A stretch of DNA of 40,712 nucleotides from Lachnospiraceae bacterium UBA3287 (GTDB taxonomy: Bacteria; Bacillota; Clostridia; Lachnospirales; Lachnospiraceae): the NCBI GenBank assembly GCA_002362155.1, contig DETN01000187.1:1-40712 (forward strand), read 5' to 3'. The notes beneath the pieces are model-generated. The model saw only the letters and a list, made by a program, of their open reading frames with translations. It did no database searches and had not been told where the DNA came from. This document shows, in pieces, positions 16,187-24,682 of this stretch. Numbering within the stretch: the stretch's first letter is position 1; the number at the start of each line of letters is the position of its first letter. Made by a program: the position numbers and the translations under genes.

Positions 16187-17290
16187 ATGAATCTGAATAT
16201 TGCAGTCATAGCCGGAGACGGCATCGGCCCCGAGATCGTCGCCCAGGCCAGGAAGGTCCTGGACAGGGTCGCGGAAAAGTACGGCCATACCATCCGCTAT
16301 ACCGACATCCTGATGGGCGGAAGCTCCATCGACGTTTACGGCGTTCCCCTGACCGACGAGACCATCGATATTGCCAGAAAGTCCGACGCGGTCCTGATGG
16401 GCTCCATCGGCGGCGACCCCAAGACCTCTCCCTGGTATAAGCTGGATCCCACCCTCAGGCCGGAAGCGGGACTATTAAAGATCCGCAAGGCCCTGGGCCT
16501 TTATGCCAACCTTCGCCCCGCCTACCTCTTTAAGGAACTGGCGGATTCCTGCCCCCTGGCAGCCAGAGAGGGCGGCAGAAAGTTCGATCTGATCATCGTA
16601 AGAGAGCTGACCGGCGGCCTCTATTTCGGAGAGCGCTGGACAAAAGAGATCGACGGCGTCCGCACCGCCCAGGATACCCTGAAGTATGACGAGAACGAGA
16701 TCCGCCGCGTGGTTAAGACCGCCTTCGAGATCGCCGCAAAGCGCAGGGGCAAAGTGACCAGCGTGGACAAGGCCAACGTTCTGGATACCTCCAGGCTCTG
16801 GAGGAAGATCGTGGAGGAAGTCTCCGCGGACTATCCCGATATCGAAGTCTCCAGCATGTACGTGGACAACGCCGCCATGCAGCTGGTCCTCAACCCCGAG
16901 CAGTTCGACGTGGTGGTCACCGAGAACATGTTCGGCGACATCCTTTCCGACGAAGCAGCCGAGATCACAGGTTCCATCGGAATGCTGTCCTCCGCTTCCC
17001 TCAACGAGACCAGCTTCGGCCTCTATGAGCCCGCCCACGGCTCCGCACCCGACATTGCGGGACAGAATATCGCCAATCCCATCGCGACCATTCTTTCCGC
17101 AGCCATGATGCTCCGCTATACGTTCGGCCTTGGGGAGGAAGCCGATGCCATCGAGAATGCGGTCAGAAAGACCCTTTCCGACGGCTGCAGGACCATTGAC
17201 ATCATGCCCAGAGGAAAGGACGCGGATCTTACCGGCCTCAGTCTGCAGAAATGCGACGAAATGGGCGACAGAGTCTGCGAAAGGATCTGA
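16187..17290 (+). CDS. leuB: 3-isopropylmalate dehydrogenase
   Basis: LeuB oxidatively decarboxylates 3-isopropylmalate with NAD+ in leucine synthesis. The 367-residue protein starts NLNIAVIAGDGIGPEI. It has GGDPKTSPWYK-type substrate-loop sequence, RELTGGLYFG, KANVLDTSRLWR and the metal/NAD region VVTENMFGDILSDEAAEITGS in two adjoining parts. The NAD-type EPAHGSAPDIAGQNIANP is complete. ATG 16187 follows GGAGG (16177-16181) by 5 bases; an in-frame TTG at 16175 lies in the terminator T-run and is rejected. leuA, leuC and leuD are not here. ilvD and ilvB follow, so the unit mixes the leucine and the isoleucine-valine branches. Confidence 0.96.
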   Translation: MNLNIAVIAGDGIGPEIVAQARKVLDRVAEKYGHTIRYTDILMGGSSIDVYGVPLTDETIDIARKSDAVLMGSIGGDPKTSPWYKLDPTLRPEAGLLKIRKALGLYANLRPAYLFKELADSCPLAAREGGRKFDLIIVRELTGGLYFGERWTKEIDGVRTAQDTLKYDENEIRRVVKTAFEIAAKRRGKVTSVDKANVLDTSRLWRKIVEEVSADYPDIEVSSMYVDNAAMQLVLNPEQFDVVVTENMFGDILSDEAAEITGSIGMLSSASLNETSFGLYEPAHGSAPDIAGQNIANPIATILSAAMMLRYTFGLGEEADAIENAVRKTLSDGCRTIDIMPRGKDADLTGLSLQKCDEMGDRVCERI

Positions 17291-17368
17291 GCATAAAAAA
17301 ACAGACAGAGAAAGATCTGCCCGAGACAAAGACAGGCGGATAAAGATAAAAAGGAAAGAGGTAATCAG

Positions 17369-19039
17369 ATGAAGAGTGATTCCGTAAAGAACGGCATCGG
17401 CCAGGCCCCTGCAAGAAGTCTTTTTAACGCACTTGGTTATACCGAAGAGGAGAGAAAGCGCCCCCTGATCGGCATCGTTTGTTCCTATAACGAGATCGTT
17501 CCCGGCCACATGAACCTGGACAAGATCGCGGAAGCCGTCAAGATCGGCGTCGCCATGGCCGGCGGCACCCCCATCATGTTCCCTGCCATCGCTGTCTGCG
17601 ACGGCATCGCCATGGGACATATCGGCATGAAGTACTCTCTGGTCACCAGAGACCTGATCGCGGATTCCACCGAATGCATGGCCAAGGCCCACGGCTTTGA
17701 CGGTCTGGTCATGATCCCCAACTGCGACAAGAACGTGCCCGGCCTTCTGATGGCGGCAGCCCGTGTCAACGTGCCCACCATCTTCGTGTCCGGCGGCCCC
17801 ATGCTGGCAGGCCATCTGCACGGAAAGAAGAGAAGCCTTTCCTCCATGTTTGAAGCGGTGGGCGCCTATTCCGCCGGCACCATGAGCCTGGAAGAAGTGA
17901 CCGAGTATGAAGAGAAGGTATGCCCTACCTGCGGCTCCTGCTCCGGCATGTATACAGCCAACTCCATGAACTGCCTGACAGAGGCCATCGGCATGGGCCT
18001 TCGCGGCAACGGCACCATTCCCGCCGTCTACTCCGCAAGGATCCGTCTGGCCAAGCATGCGGGCATGCAGATCATGGATCTGGTAAACAAAGACATCCGT
18101 CCCAGAGACATTATGACAAAGAGAGCCTTCATGAACGCCATGGCTATGGATATGGCTCTGGGCTGCTCCACCAATACCATGCTCCATCTGCCCGCCATCG
18201 CTCATGAAGCCGGCGTGGAGATCGACATGGAAGTGGCCAACGAGGTTTCCGCCCGTACGCCCAACCTCTGCCATCTGGCCCCTGCAGGCCCCACCTACAT
18301 GGAAGACCTGGACGAGGCAGGCGGCATCTATGCCGTTATGAACGAGCTGGACAAGAAGGGACTGCTGGATCTGGATGTTATGACCTGCACCGGAAAGACC
18401 ATGCGGGAGAACATCCAGGGCTGCACCAACAAGAACCCCGAAGTCATCCGTCCTATCGAGAATCCCTACATGCCCATCGGCGGCATCGCTGTCCTCAAGG
18501 GCAACATCGCTCCCGATACCGGCATCGTAAAGAGATCCGCCGTGGTTCCGGAAATGATGGTCCACGAAGGACCCGCCAGAGTCTTCGACTGTGAAGAGGA
18601 CGCCATCAAGGCCATCCTGGGCGGAAAGATCGTAGCCGGCGACGTGGTGGTCATCCGCTATGAAGGCCCCAAGGGCGGCCCCGGCATGAGAGAGATGCTC
18701 AATCCCACCTCCGCCATCGCAGGCATGGGCCTGGGCTCCTCCGTAGCCCTGATCACCGACGGACGCTTCTCCGGCGCATCCAGAGGCGCCTCCATCGGCC
18801 ACGTTTCTCCCGAAGCAGCCGTGGGCGGCCCCATTGCCCTGATCGAGGAAGGCGATATCATCTCCATCGATATCCCGGGCAACGCCCTGAACGTAAAGGT
18901 CTCCGACGAGGTCCTGGCAGAGAGAAGAAAGAACTGGAAGCCCAGGACTCCCGAAGTCACGGACGGATATCTGTACAGATACGCCAGCCTTGTCACCTCC
19001 GGAAACCGCGGCGCCGTTCTGGAGCTTCCCAAAGCCTGA
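17369..19039 (+). CDS. ilvD: Dihydroxy-acid dehydratase
   Basis: IlvD dehydrates 2,3-dihydroxy acids in valine and isoleucine synthesis using an iron-sulfur cluster. The 556-residue protein has the signatures CDKNVPG (119-125) and CPTCGSCSGMYTANSMNCL starting at 185. ITDGRFSGASRG near the C-terminus completes the site. Near residue 43 it reads EIVPGH, as in the oxygen-sensitive E. coli-type enzyme, not PCN as in the [2Fe-2S] plant-type enzyme, which fits an anaerobe. A GAGG ribosome binding site lies 6 bases before ATG 17369. The 78-base gap to leuB contains only a weak 7-bp hairpin (17315-17341) and no clear promoter or terminator. Confidence 0.97.
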   Translation: MKSDSVKNGIGQAPARSLFNALGYTEEERKRPLIGIVCSYNEIVPGHMNLDKIAEAVKIGVAMAGGTPIMFPAIAVCDGIAMGHIGMKYSLVTRDLIADSTECMAKAHGFDGLVMIPNCDKNVPGLLMAAARVNVPTIFVSGGPMLAGHLHGKKRSLSSMFEAVGAYSAGTMSLEEVTEYEEKVCPTCGSCSGMYTANSMNCLTEAIGMGLRGNGTIPAVYSARIRLAKHAGMQIMDLVNKDIRPRDIMTKRAFMNAMAMDMALGCSTNTMLHLPAIAHEAGVEIDMEVANEVSARTPNLCHLAPAGPTYMEDLDEAGGIYAVMNELDKKGLLDLDVMTCTGKTMRENIQGCTNKNPEVIRPIENPYMPIGGIAVLKGNIAPDTGIVKRSAVVPEMMVHEGPARVFDCEEDAIKAILGGKIVAGDVVVIRYEGPKGGPGMREMLNPTSAIAGMGLGSSVALITDGRFSGASRGASIGHVSPEAAVGGPIALIEEGDIISIDIPGNALNVKVSDEVLAERRKNWKPRTPEVTDGYLYRYASLVTSGNRGAVLELPKA

Positions 19040-19073
19040 TAAGAGAATCTTTTGAAAGAAGAGGAATAGAGTT

Positions 19074-20753
19074 TTGAAAATGACAGGTTCCGATATCATT
19101 GTGGAATGCCTCCTGGAACAGGGAGTCGATACAGTCTTCGGCTATCCCGGCGGAGCCATTCTGAATGTATATGACGCTTTATACAAACGCAGCGACGAGA
19201 TCACCCATATCCTGACAAGCCACGAGCAGGGTGCCTCCCACGCAGCGGACGGCTATGCCAGAGCCACCGGCAAAGTGGGCGTATGCCTGGCCACCTCCGG
19301 CCCCGGCGCCACCAACCTGGTCACCGGCATCGCCACAGCCTACATGGATTCCATTCCCATGGTGGCCATTACCTGCAACGTGACCACCCCCCTTCTGGGC
19401 AAGGACTCCTTCCAGGAGGTGGATATCTTCGGCATCTGCCTGCCCATCACCAAGTACTCCACCATCGTCAAGGATGTCAGCACCCTGGCGGATACCATCC
19501 GCAGGGCCTTCAAGATCGCCAGAAGCGGCAGGCCCGGACCTGTTCTGGTGGATATCCTGAAGGACGTGACGGCCGCTCCCTACGATTTTGAGAAGGTGGT
19601 CCCCGAGCAGAAGAAAATAAAGCGCAGACAGTACGGCCAGGCCGATATCGACCGCGCCATCGAAATGATCAGAGAGTCGAAGCGTCCCTTCATCATGGTA
19701 GGCGGCGGCGCCATTCTTTCCGGGGCAGACGGCTCCCTGACCGAGTTCATCCACAAGGTGGACGCTCCGGTCTGCGAGACCCTCATGGCCCAGGGCGCTT
19801 TTGACCAGCACGATCCCAGATATACGGGCCTTCCCGGCATGCACGGGACCAAGGCCAGCAACTTCGGCATCACCGAATGCGATCTTCTGATCGCTCTGGG
19901 CGCCAGATTCTCCGACCGTGTCTACGGCAACGCCAAGACCTTTGCCAGAGACGCAAAGATCCTGCAGATCGATATCGATGCAGCCGAGATCAACAAGAAC
20001 GTGAAGGTGGATTTCTCCATCGTGGGCGATCTGAAGGAGATCCTGGAGAAGATCAACGCAAAGCTCGAGAGCGAAAAGCACACGGAGTGGGTGGAACACA
20101 TCCAGGAACTGAAAAAAAAGTATCCTCTGACCTATAACAAGTCCGCCCTGACCTGTCCCCTCATCATGGAGACCCTGGACAGACTGACGCAGGGAAAGGC
20201 CATCATCACCACCGACGTGGGCCAGCACCAGATGTGGGCCGCCCAGTATTATACCTATTCGGAGCCCAGGACCTTCCTTTCTTCCGGCGGTCTGGGGACC
20301 ATGGGATACGGCATCGGGGCCGCCATCGGCGCCCAGGTGGCCCGCCCCGACAAGCAGGTCATCAACATCGGAGGCGACGGGTGCTTTCGGATGAACATGA
20401 ACGAACTGGCCACAGCCAGCCGTTATAATATTCCCATCATCAACATTATTATTGACAATCACGTTCTGGGAATGGTAAGACAGTGGCAGACGCTGTTCTA
20501 CGGAAAGCGTTATTCCCAGACAGTACTGCGCGACAGCGTGGATTACTGCAAGGTGGCGGAAGGCCTTGGCTGCATGGCCATGCGGGTCACATCCGTGGAC
20601 GAACTGGAGCCGGCCCTGAAGGCGGCCCTGGCAGCGGACAGGCCCGTGGTCATTGACTGTGTCATCGACGACGACGATACGGTCTATCCCATGGTCTCTC
20701 CCGGCGCGTCCATCGATCAGGCTTTTGACGCGTCCGATCTGGCAGCAAAATAA
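19074..20753 (+). CDS. ilvB: Acetolactate synthase, large catalytic subunit
   Basis: IlvB condenses two pyruvates, or pyruvate and 2-oxobutyrate, with thiamine diphosphate as the first common step to branched-chain amino acids. The 559-residue protein has the N-terminal TVFGYPGGAILNVYDALY, catalytic E51 in TSHEQGASHAADGYAR, and the ThDP motif starting GDGCFRMNMNELATA and ending in a DN. VLGMVRQWQ also fits biosynthetic ALS. The TTG at 19074 is preferred over ATG 19080 because GAGGA (19061-19065) lies 8 bases before it and 14 before the ATG. The regulatory subunit ilvN is not adjacent, and ilvC is absent. Confidence 0.95.
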   Translation: MKMTGSDIIVECLLEQGVDTVFGYPGGAILNVYDALYKRSDEITHILTSHEQGASHAADGYARATGKVGVCLATSGPGATNLVTGIATAYMDSIPMVAITCNVTTPLLGKDSFQEVDIFGICLPITKYSTIVKDVSTLADTIRRAFKIARSGRPGPVLVDILKDVTAAPYDFEKVVPEQKKIKRRQYGQADIDRAIEMIRESKRPFIMVGGGAILSGADGSLTEFIHKVDAPVCETLMAQGAFDQHDPRYTGLPGMHGTKASNFGITECDLLIALGARFSDRVYGNAKTFARDAKILQIDIDAAEINKNVKVDFSIVGDLKEILEKINAKLESEKHTEWVEHIQELKKKYPLTYNKSALTCPLIMETLDRLTQGKAIITTDVGQHQMWAAQYYTYSEPRTFLSSGGLGTMGYGIGAAIGAQVARPDKQVINIGGDGCFRMNMNELATASRYNIPIINIIIDNHVLGMVRQWQTLFYGKRYSQTVLRDSVDYCKVAEGLGCMAMRVTSVDELEPALKAALAADRPVVIDCVIDDDDTVYPMVSPGASIDQAFDASDLAAK

Positions 20754-20771
20754 GCTTATATGTGTATTGGT

Positions 20772-20795
20772 TCTTTCAGCGTGGGACCTGAAAGA
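20772..20795 (+). repeat. 8-bp inverted repeat upstream of serC
   Basis: TCTTTCAG, the loop CGTGGGAC and CTGAAAGA form a perfect 8-bp stem between ilvB and serC. No T-run follows. A second small hairpin (GGATG-AGCA-CATCC, 20824-20837) abuts the serC ribosome binding site. The function of either is unknown. Confidence 0.45.
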
Positions 20796-20853
20796 CGGGG
20801 GAACAGACATCATATGTATAAAAGGATGAGCACATCCAAGGAGGAACGATCAA

Positions 20854-21942
20854 ATGGCACGTGTTTATAATTTTTCGGCAGGACCGGCTATGCTTCCCGT
20901 TGAAGTACTGCAGGAGGCTGCAGACGAGATGCTTGACTACCGCGGAAGCGGCATGTCTGTCATGGAAATGAGCCACCGCGGCAAGATCTTTGACGGCATC
21001 ATCAAGGAGGCCGAGGCTGACCTGAGAGATCTGCTGAATATCCCCGACAACTACAAGGTCCTTTTCCTGCAGGGCGGCGCCTGGACCCAGTTCGCTGCTG
21101 TTCCCATGAACCTGATGAAGAATAAGAAGGCTGCCTACATCGTAACGGGCCAGTGGGCCAAGAAGGCCTGGCAGGAAGCCGGCAAATACGGCGAGGCTGT
21201 CAAGGTAGCTTCTTCCGAGGACAAGACATTTTCCTATATCCCGGACTGCTCCGATCTGGACATTCCCGAAGATGCCGACTATGTCTACATCTGTGAGAAC
21301 AATACCATCTACGGAACCAAGTTCCATACCCTGCCCAACACCAAGGGCCATGACCTGGTGGCGGACGTATCTTCCTGCTTCCTCTCCGAGCCCATGGACG
21401 TTACAAAGTACGGCGTCATCTACGGCGGCGTGCAGAAGAACATCGGCCCCGCAGGCGTCGTGATCGCCATCATCAGGGAAGACCTGATCAGAGACGATGT
21501 GCTGGAAGGAACTCCCACCATGCTCAAGTGGAAGACCCAGGCCGACAACGACTCTCTCTTCAACACGCCTCCCGCATACGGTATCTATATCTGCGGCAAG
21601 GTATTCAAGTGGCTGAAGAAGCAGGGCGGTCTTTCTGCCATCAAAGAACACAACGAGAGAAAGGCAAAGCTTCTCTACGATTTCCTGGACGAGAGCAGAC
21701 TCTTCAAGGGCACCGTCCGCAAAGAGGACCGTTCTCTTATGAACGTTCCCTTCGTCATCGGCGACAAGGAGCTGGAAGCTCTCTTCGTCAAGGAAGCCGA
21801 GAAGGCAGGCCTGGTATCCCTTAAGGGCCACAGGTCCGTGGGCGGCATGCGGGCCAGCATCTACAACGCCATGCCTTATGAGGGCGTAGTGGCGCTGGTG
21901 GACTTCATGAGAAAATTCGAGGCAGAACATCCTGCCGAATAA
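20854..21942 (+). CDS. serC: Phosphoserine aminotransferase
   Basis: SerC transaminates 3-phosphohydroxypyruvate to phosphoserine with PLP. The 362-residue protein starts RVYNFSAGPAMLPVEVL, the family start, with MSVMEMSHR following. The Schiff-base lysine is K195 in YGGVQKNIGPAG, and HRSVGGMRASIYNAMP closes the C-terminal domain. AAGGAGG (20838-20844) lies 9 bases before ATG 20854. serA follows after 24 bases and DUF1015 after that, the common clostridial serine unit. Confidence 0.97.
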   Translation: MARVYNFSAGPAMLPVEVLQEAADEMLDYRGSGMSVMEMSHRGKIFDGIIKEAEADLRDLLNIPDNYKVLFLQGGAWTQFAAVPMNLMKNKKAAYIVTGQWAKKAWQEAGKYGEAVKVASSEDKTFSYIPDCSDLDIPEDADYVYICENNTIYGTKFHTLPNTKGHDLVADVSSCFLSEPMDVTKYGVIYGGVQKNIGPAGVVIAIIREDLIRDDVLEGTPTMLKWKTQADNDSLFNTPPAYGIYICGKVFKWLKKQGGLSAIKEHNERKAKLLYDFLDESRLFKGTVRKEDRSLMNVPFVIGDKELEALFVKEAEKAGLVSLKGHRSVGGMRASIYNAMPYEGVVALVDFMRKFEAEHPAE

Positions 21943-21966
21943 GACTTGAACGGAGAGCATACAAGG

Positions 21967-23130
21967 ATGTTTAAATACCATTGCTTAAACAACATTTCCA
22001 AGGCCGGACTCGAGAAGTTCTCCGCCCTCTATGAGGAGACGGCGGATATTGGCGAGGCCCAGGGCATCCTGGTCAGGTCCGCAAAGATGCATGACATGGA
22101 GTTTTCCGAGAATCTCCTTGCCATTGCCAGAGCGGGCGCCGGCGTCAACAATATTCCTCTGGACAGGTGCGCCAAAGAGGGCATCGTGGTCTTCAACACC
22201 CCCGGCGCCAACGCCAATGCGGTCAAGGAGCTTGTCTTTACGGGCATGCTCCTGGCTTCCCGTGACATCGTGGAAGGTGTGGACTGGGTCCGCGGCAACT
22301 GGAAGAATCCCGATATCGCCAAGACGGCGGAGAAGGAAAAGAAGCAGTTCGCCGGCACCGAGATCCGGGGCAAGAAGCTGGGCATCATCGGCCTGGGCGC
22401 CATCGGCGTACGCGTGGCCAATGCTGCCATCGATCTGGGCATGGAGGTCTACGGCTATGACCCCTATGTCTCCGTTGACGCGGCCTGGAACCTCAACCGT
22501 TCCGTAAAGCACGTCAGCAACGTGGAAGAGATCTACGAGGTCTCCGACATCATTACCATCCATGTGCCCCTTCTGCCCTCCACCAAGGGCATGATCGGCG
22601 AAGCCGCCCTGGAGAAGATGAAGCACGGCGTCATCATCATCAACATGGCCAGGGATACCCTCTGCGACGAGAAGGCCATCGTGGAAGCCATCGAAGAAGG
22701 CAGGGTCAGACGCTATGTTTCCGACTTCCCCAACCCCACCGTCGCGGGCAAACGGGGCTGCATCACCACCCCTCACCTGGGCGCCTCCACGGCAGAGTCT
22801 GAGGACAAGTGTGCCAGGATGGCGGTGGAAGAGCTGCAGAACTACATCGAGAACGGAAATATCATCAATTCCGTCAATTACCCGAACTGCAACATGGGCA
22901 TCTGCCAGACGCCCGGCCGTGTGGCCATCTTCCATGCCAACAAGACAGGCATGCTGACCCAGTTCACCGCCATCTTCGGCAGCACCGACATCAATATCGC
23001 CGAGCTTTTCAACAAGGCCAAGGGCGAGGTCGCCTATACCATGATGGATCTGGACGGGGAGATCCTGCCCGATACCGTGGAGAAGCTCAGGGCCATCGAC
23101 GGCGTATTCCGCGTCCGCGTGATCAAGTAA
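21967..23130 (+). CDS. serA: D-3-phosphoglycerate dehydrogenase
   Basis: SerA oxidises 3-phosphoglycerate with NAD+, committing carbon to serine. The 387-residue protein has the NAD fold GLGAIG at 142-147, substrate-binding R229 in NMARDTL and catalytic H270 in TTPHLGAST. A C-terminal ACT-type domain begins near GRVAIFHANKTGML and probably gives serine feedback. Between them the usual DVFxxEP segment, which carries the catalytic Glu in many relatives, reads SDFPNPT, so that acid is not recognisable. I believe this is a known Firmicutes variant. ATG 21967 follows GGAGAG by 9 bases; a TTG at 21946 is less likely. Confidence 0.95.
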   Translation: MFKYHCLNNISKAGLEKFSALYEETADIGEAQGILVRSAKMHDMEFSENLLAIARAGAGVNNIPLDRCAKEGIVVFNTPGANANAVKELVFTGMLLASRDIVEGVDWVRGNWKNPDIAKTAEKEKKQFAGTEIRGKKLGIIGLGAIGVRVANAAIDLGMEVYGYDPYVSVDAAWNLNRSVKHVSNVEEIYEVSDIITIHVPLLPSTKGMIGEAALEKMKHGVIIINMARDTLCDEKAIVEAIEEGRVRRYVSDFPNPTVAGKRGCITTPHLGASTAESEDKCARMAVEELQNYIENGNIINSVNYPNCNMGICQTPGRVAIFHANKTGMLTQFTAIFGSTDINIAELFNKAKGEVAYTMMDLDGEILPDTVEKLRAIDGVFRVRVIK

Positions 23131-23151
23131 GTAAGGGAGAGGAAGTACTTT

Positions 23152-24390
23152 ATGGCCACTATCAGACCATTTGAGGCCTACAGACCTGCCAGAGGGCTGG
23201 AGGACCGGATCGCTGCTCTTCCCTACGATGTATACAGTAGGGCGGAAGCCTCAGCCGTGGTAAAGGAAAGGCCCCTTTCCTTTTTAAGAATCGACAGGGC
23301 AGAGACCCAGTTTTCCGACGACGTGGGGACTTATGAGGACTGCGTCTATGAAAAGGCCAGAGATATGCTGCAGGAGGAGATCGCCTGCGGACATATGGTC
23401 AAGGATCCGTCCCCTTCTTTCTATATCTATGCCCAGACCATGAACGGCAGGACCCAGACGGGCCTCGTGGCTTGCGCCTCCATTGACGATTATCAGTCCG
23501 GCGTGATCAAGCGGCATGAAAATACCAGGGTAGACAAGGAGATCGACAGGATCCGCCACGTGGATACCTGCAATGCCCAGACAGGGCCCATTTTTCTCTG
23601 CTACAGGAACCATGCCGTCATCGACAGGATCGTAGCAGAAAAGACCAGGGAGCTGCCCGACTGTGATTTCATATCCGACGGAAATATCCGCAACCGGGTA
23701 TGGACCATCAGTGAACCCGCTCTGACAGAGGAGATCAGCAGGGCTTTTTCCGAGATCGGATCCATCTACATCGCGGACGGCCATCACAGATGCGCTTCCG
23801 CCGTCAAGGTGGGCCTGAAGAGGAGAGAGCAGAATCCCGGCTATACGGGAGAGGAGGAGTTCAACTTCTTCCTGTCCGTTCTCTTTCCCCAGGACCAGCT
23901 CATGATCATGGACTACAACCGGGTGGTCAGGACCCTGGGAGGCTATACGCCCGAGACCTTCCTGAAGGCCTGCTCCAAAGTGGCAGGGATCGCTCCCTGC
24001 GGCAGAGAAAGGGTCCATCCCGCCTCCAAGTCGGAGATCGGCATGTACCTGGGCGGTCAGTGGTACAGGATGATCATCCGTCCCCAGTACCGGAAAAAAG
24101 ACCCGGTGGAGGGACTGGACGTATCCATCCTCCAGGACAACATCCTGGGGCCCCTGCTTGGCATCACGGATCCCAAGGCTGATCCCAGGATCGAATTCGT
24201 CGGCGGGATCCGGGGACTGGGCGAACTGGAGGAAAGGGCTGACAGGAGCGGCGGCGCCGCCTTTGCCATGTATCCCACTTCCATCCAGGAGCTTTTCGAT
24301 GTGGCGGATGCCGGGAGACTCATGCCTCCCAAATCCACCTGGTTCGAGCCCAAGCTCCTTTCCGGTCTCTTTATCCACGCGCTGGATTAA
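23152..24390 (+). CDS. DUF1015 family protein of the serine operon
   Basis: This 412-residue protein belongs to DUF1015, a family of unknown function usually encoded beside serC and serA. Recognisable stretches are the N-terminal IRPFEAYRP and ALPYDVYSRAEA, KRHENTRVDKE, RIRHVDTCNAQTGPIFL and the most conserved IADGHHRCASAVK near residue 206. The GHHR motif resembles the GxHR nucleotide-binding motif of ParB/sulfiredoxin-fold proteins, including archaeal serine kinase SerK; that relation is my inference. It lies 21 bases after serA, so it is cotranscribed and probably works in serine metabolism. No serB is in the window, making a role in the last step worth testing. Confidence 0.9.
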   Translation: MATIRPFEAYRPARGLEDRIAALPYDVYSRAEASAVVKERPLSFLRIDRAETQFSDDVGTYEDCVYEKARDMLQEEIACGHMVKDPSPSFYIYAQTMNGRTQTGLVACASIDDYQSGVIKRHENTRVDKEIDRIRHVDTCNAQTGPIFLCYRNHAVIDRIVAEKTRELPDCDFISDGNIRNRVWTISEPALTEEISRAFSEIGSIYIADGHHRCASAVKVGLKRREQNPGYTGEEEFNFFLSVLFPQDQLMIMDYNRVVRTLGGYTPETFLKACSKVAGIAPCGRERVHPASKSEIGMYLGGQWYRMIIRPQYRKKDPVEGLDVSILQDNILGPLLGITDPKADPRIEFVGGIRGLGELEERADRSGGAAFAMYPTSIQELFDVADAGRLMPPKSTWFEPKLLSGLFIHALD

Positions 24391-24400
24391 GAAATATTTC

Positions 24401-24429
24401 TTGCCAAATCAATAAAATATGATTATAAT
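24401..24429 (+). promoter_or_regulatory. Promoter of tRNA-Thr
   Basis: TTGCCA (24401-24406) and a perfect TATAAT (24424-24429) are separated by 17 bases. The tRNA begins 65 bases after the -10 box. Confidence 0.75.
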
Positions 24430-24431
24430 AA

Positions 24432-24464
24432 CAGTCGTCTGCAGCCGGGGGCTGCAGGCGGCTG
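24432..24464 (+). other. Strong leader hairpin between promoter and tRNA-Thr
   Basis: CAGTCGTCTGCAGCC and GGCTGCAGGCGGCTG form a 15-bp stem (two G-U pairs) with a three-base GGG loop. It begins about where transcription should start, so the first few pairs may be missing in the RNA. No T-run follows. It could guide tRNA precursor processing or be a relic of a terminator. Confidence 0.55.
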
Positions 24465-24494
24465 ACCTATTCGGGAGGCCGATTTGGGGAATAT

Positions 24495-24567
24495 GCTGGA
24501 ATAGCGCAGTCGGTAGCGCAACTGATTCGTAATCAGTAGGTCGAGGGTTCGAGTCCCTTTTCCAGCT
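24495..24567 (+). tRNA. tRNA-Thr (anticodon CGT)
   Basis: The acceptor stem GCTGGAA pairs with TTCCAGC. The D arm is GCGC-AGTCGGTA-GCGC. The anticodon arm is ACTGA-TTCGTAA-TCAGT, giving anticodon CGT for codon ACG. The T arm is GAGGG-TTCGAGT-CCCTT. The discriminator is T and CCA is not encoded. It has its own promoter and terminator. Confidence 0.97.
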
Positions 24568-24571
24568 CTTG

Positions 24572-24624
24572 AACGCGCGGGTAAGCAGGACCGATACCAG
24601 GGTCTTAAATATTCGCGCGTTTTT
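24572..24624 (+). terminator. Terminator of tRNA-Thr
   Basis: AACGCGCG pairs with CGCGCGTT around a 34-base loop that holds a smaller GACC/GGTC hairpin, and the T-rich end (GTTTTTAT) follows. Confidence 0.75.
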
Positions 24625-24682
24625 ATATGCCTTAAGTTACAGTTGATCTTTACCATACAGAAAGCGAAAGAGAGGAAACTCT

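Noticed and set aside
17315..17341. Short inverted repeat ATCTGCC/GGCGGAT between leuB and ilvD
   Set aside because: The stem is seven base pairs with one G-U, a 13-base loop and no T-run; it is too weak to call a terminator.
16475..19099. An 874-codon open frame on the minus strand opposite leuB and ilvD, and others such as 19179-20813 and 1944-3551
   Set aside because: They lie fully opposite well-identified genes, have no family resemblance, and their length follows from GC-rich codon use that avoids stops on the other strand.
20780..20787. GTGGGACC in the loop upstream of serC, matching the T-box core GTGGNACC
   Set aside because: The intergenic space is only 100 bases, with no specifier stem, antiterminator or terminator, so a T-box leader cannot fit.
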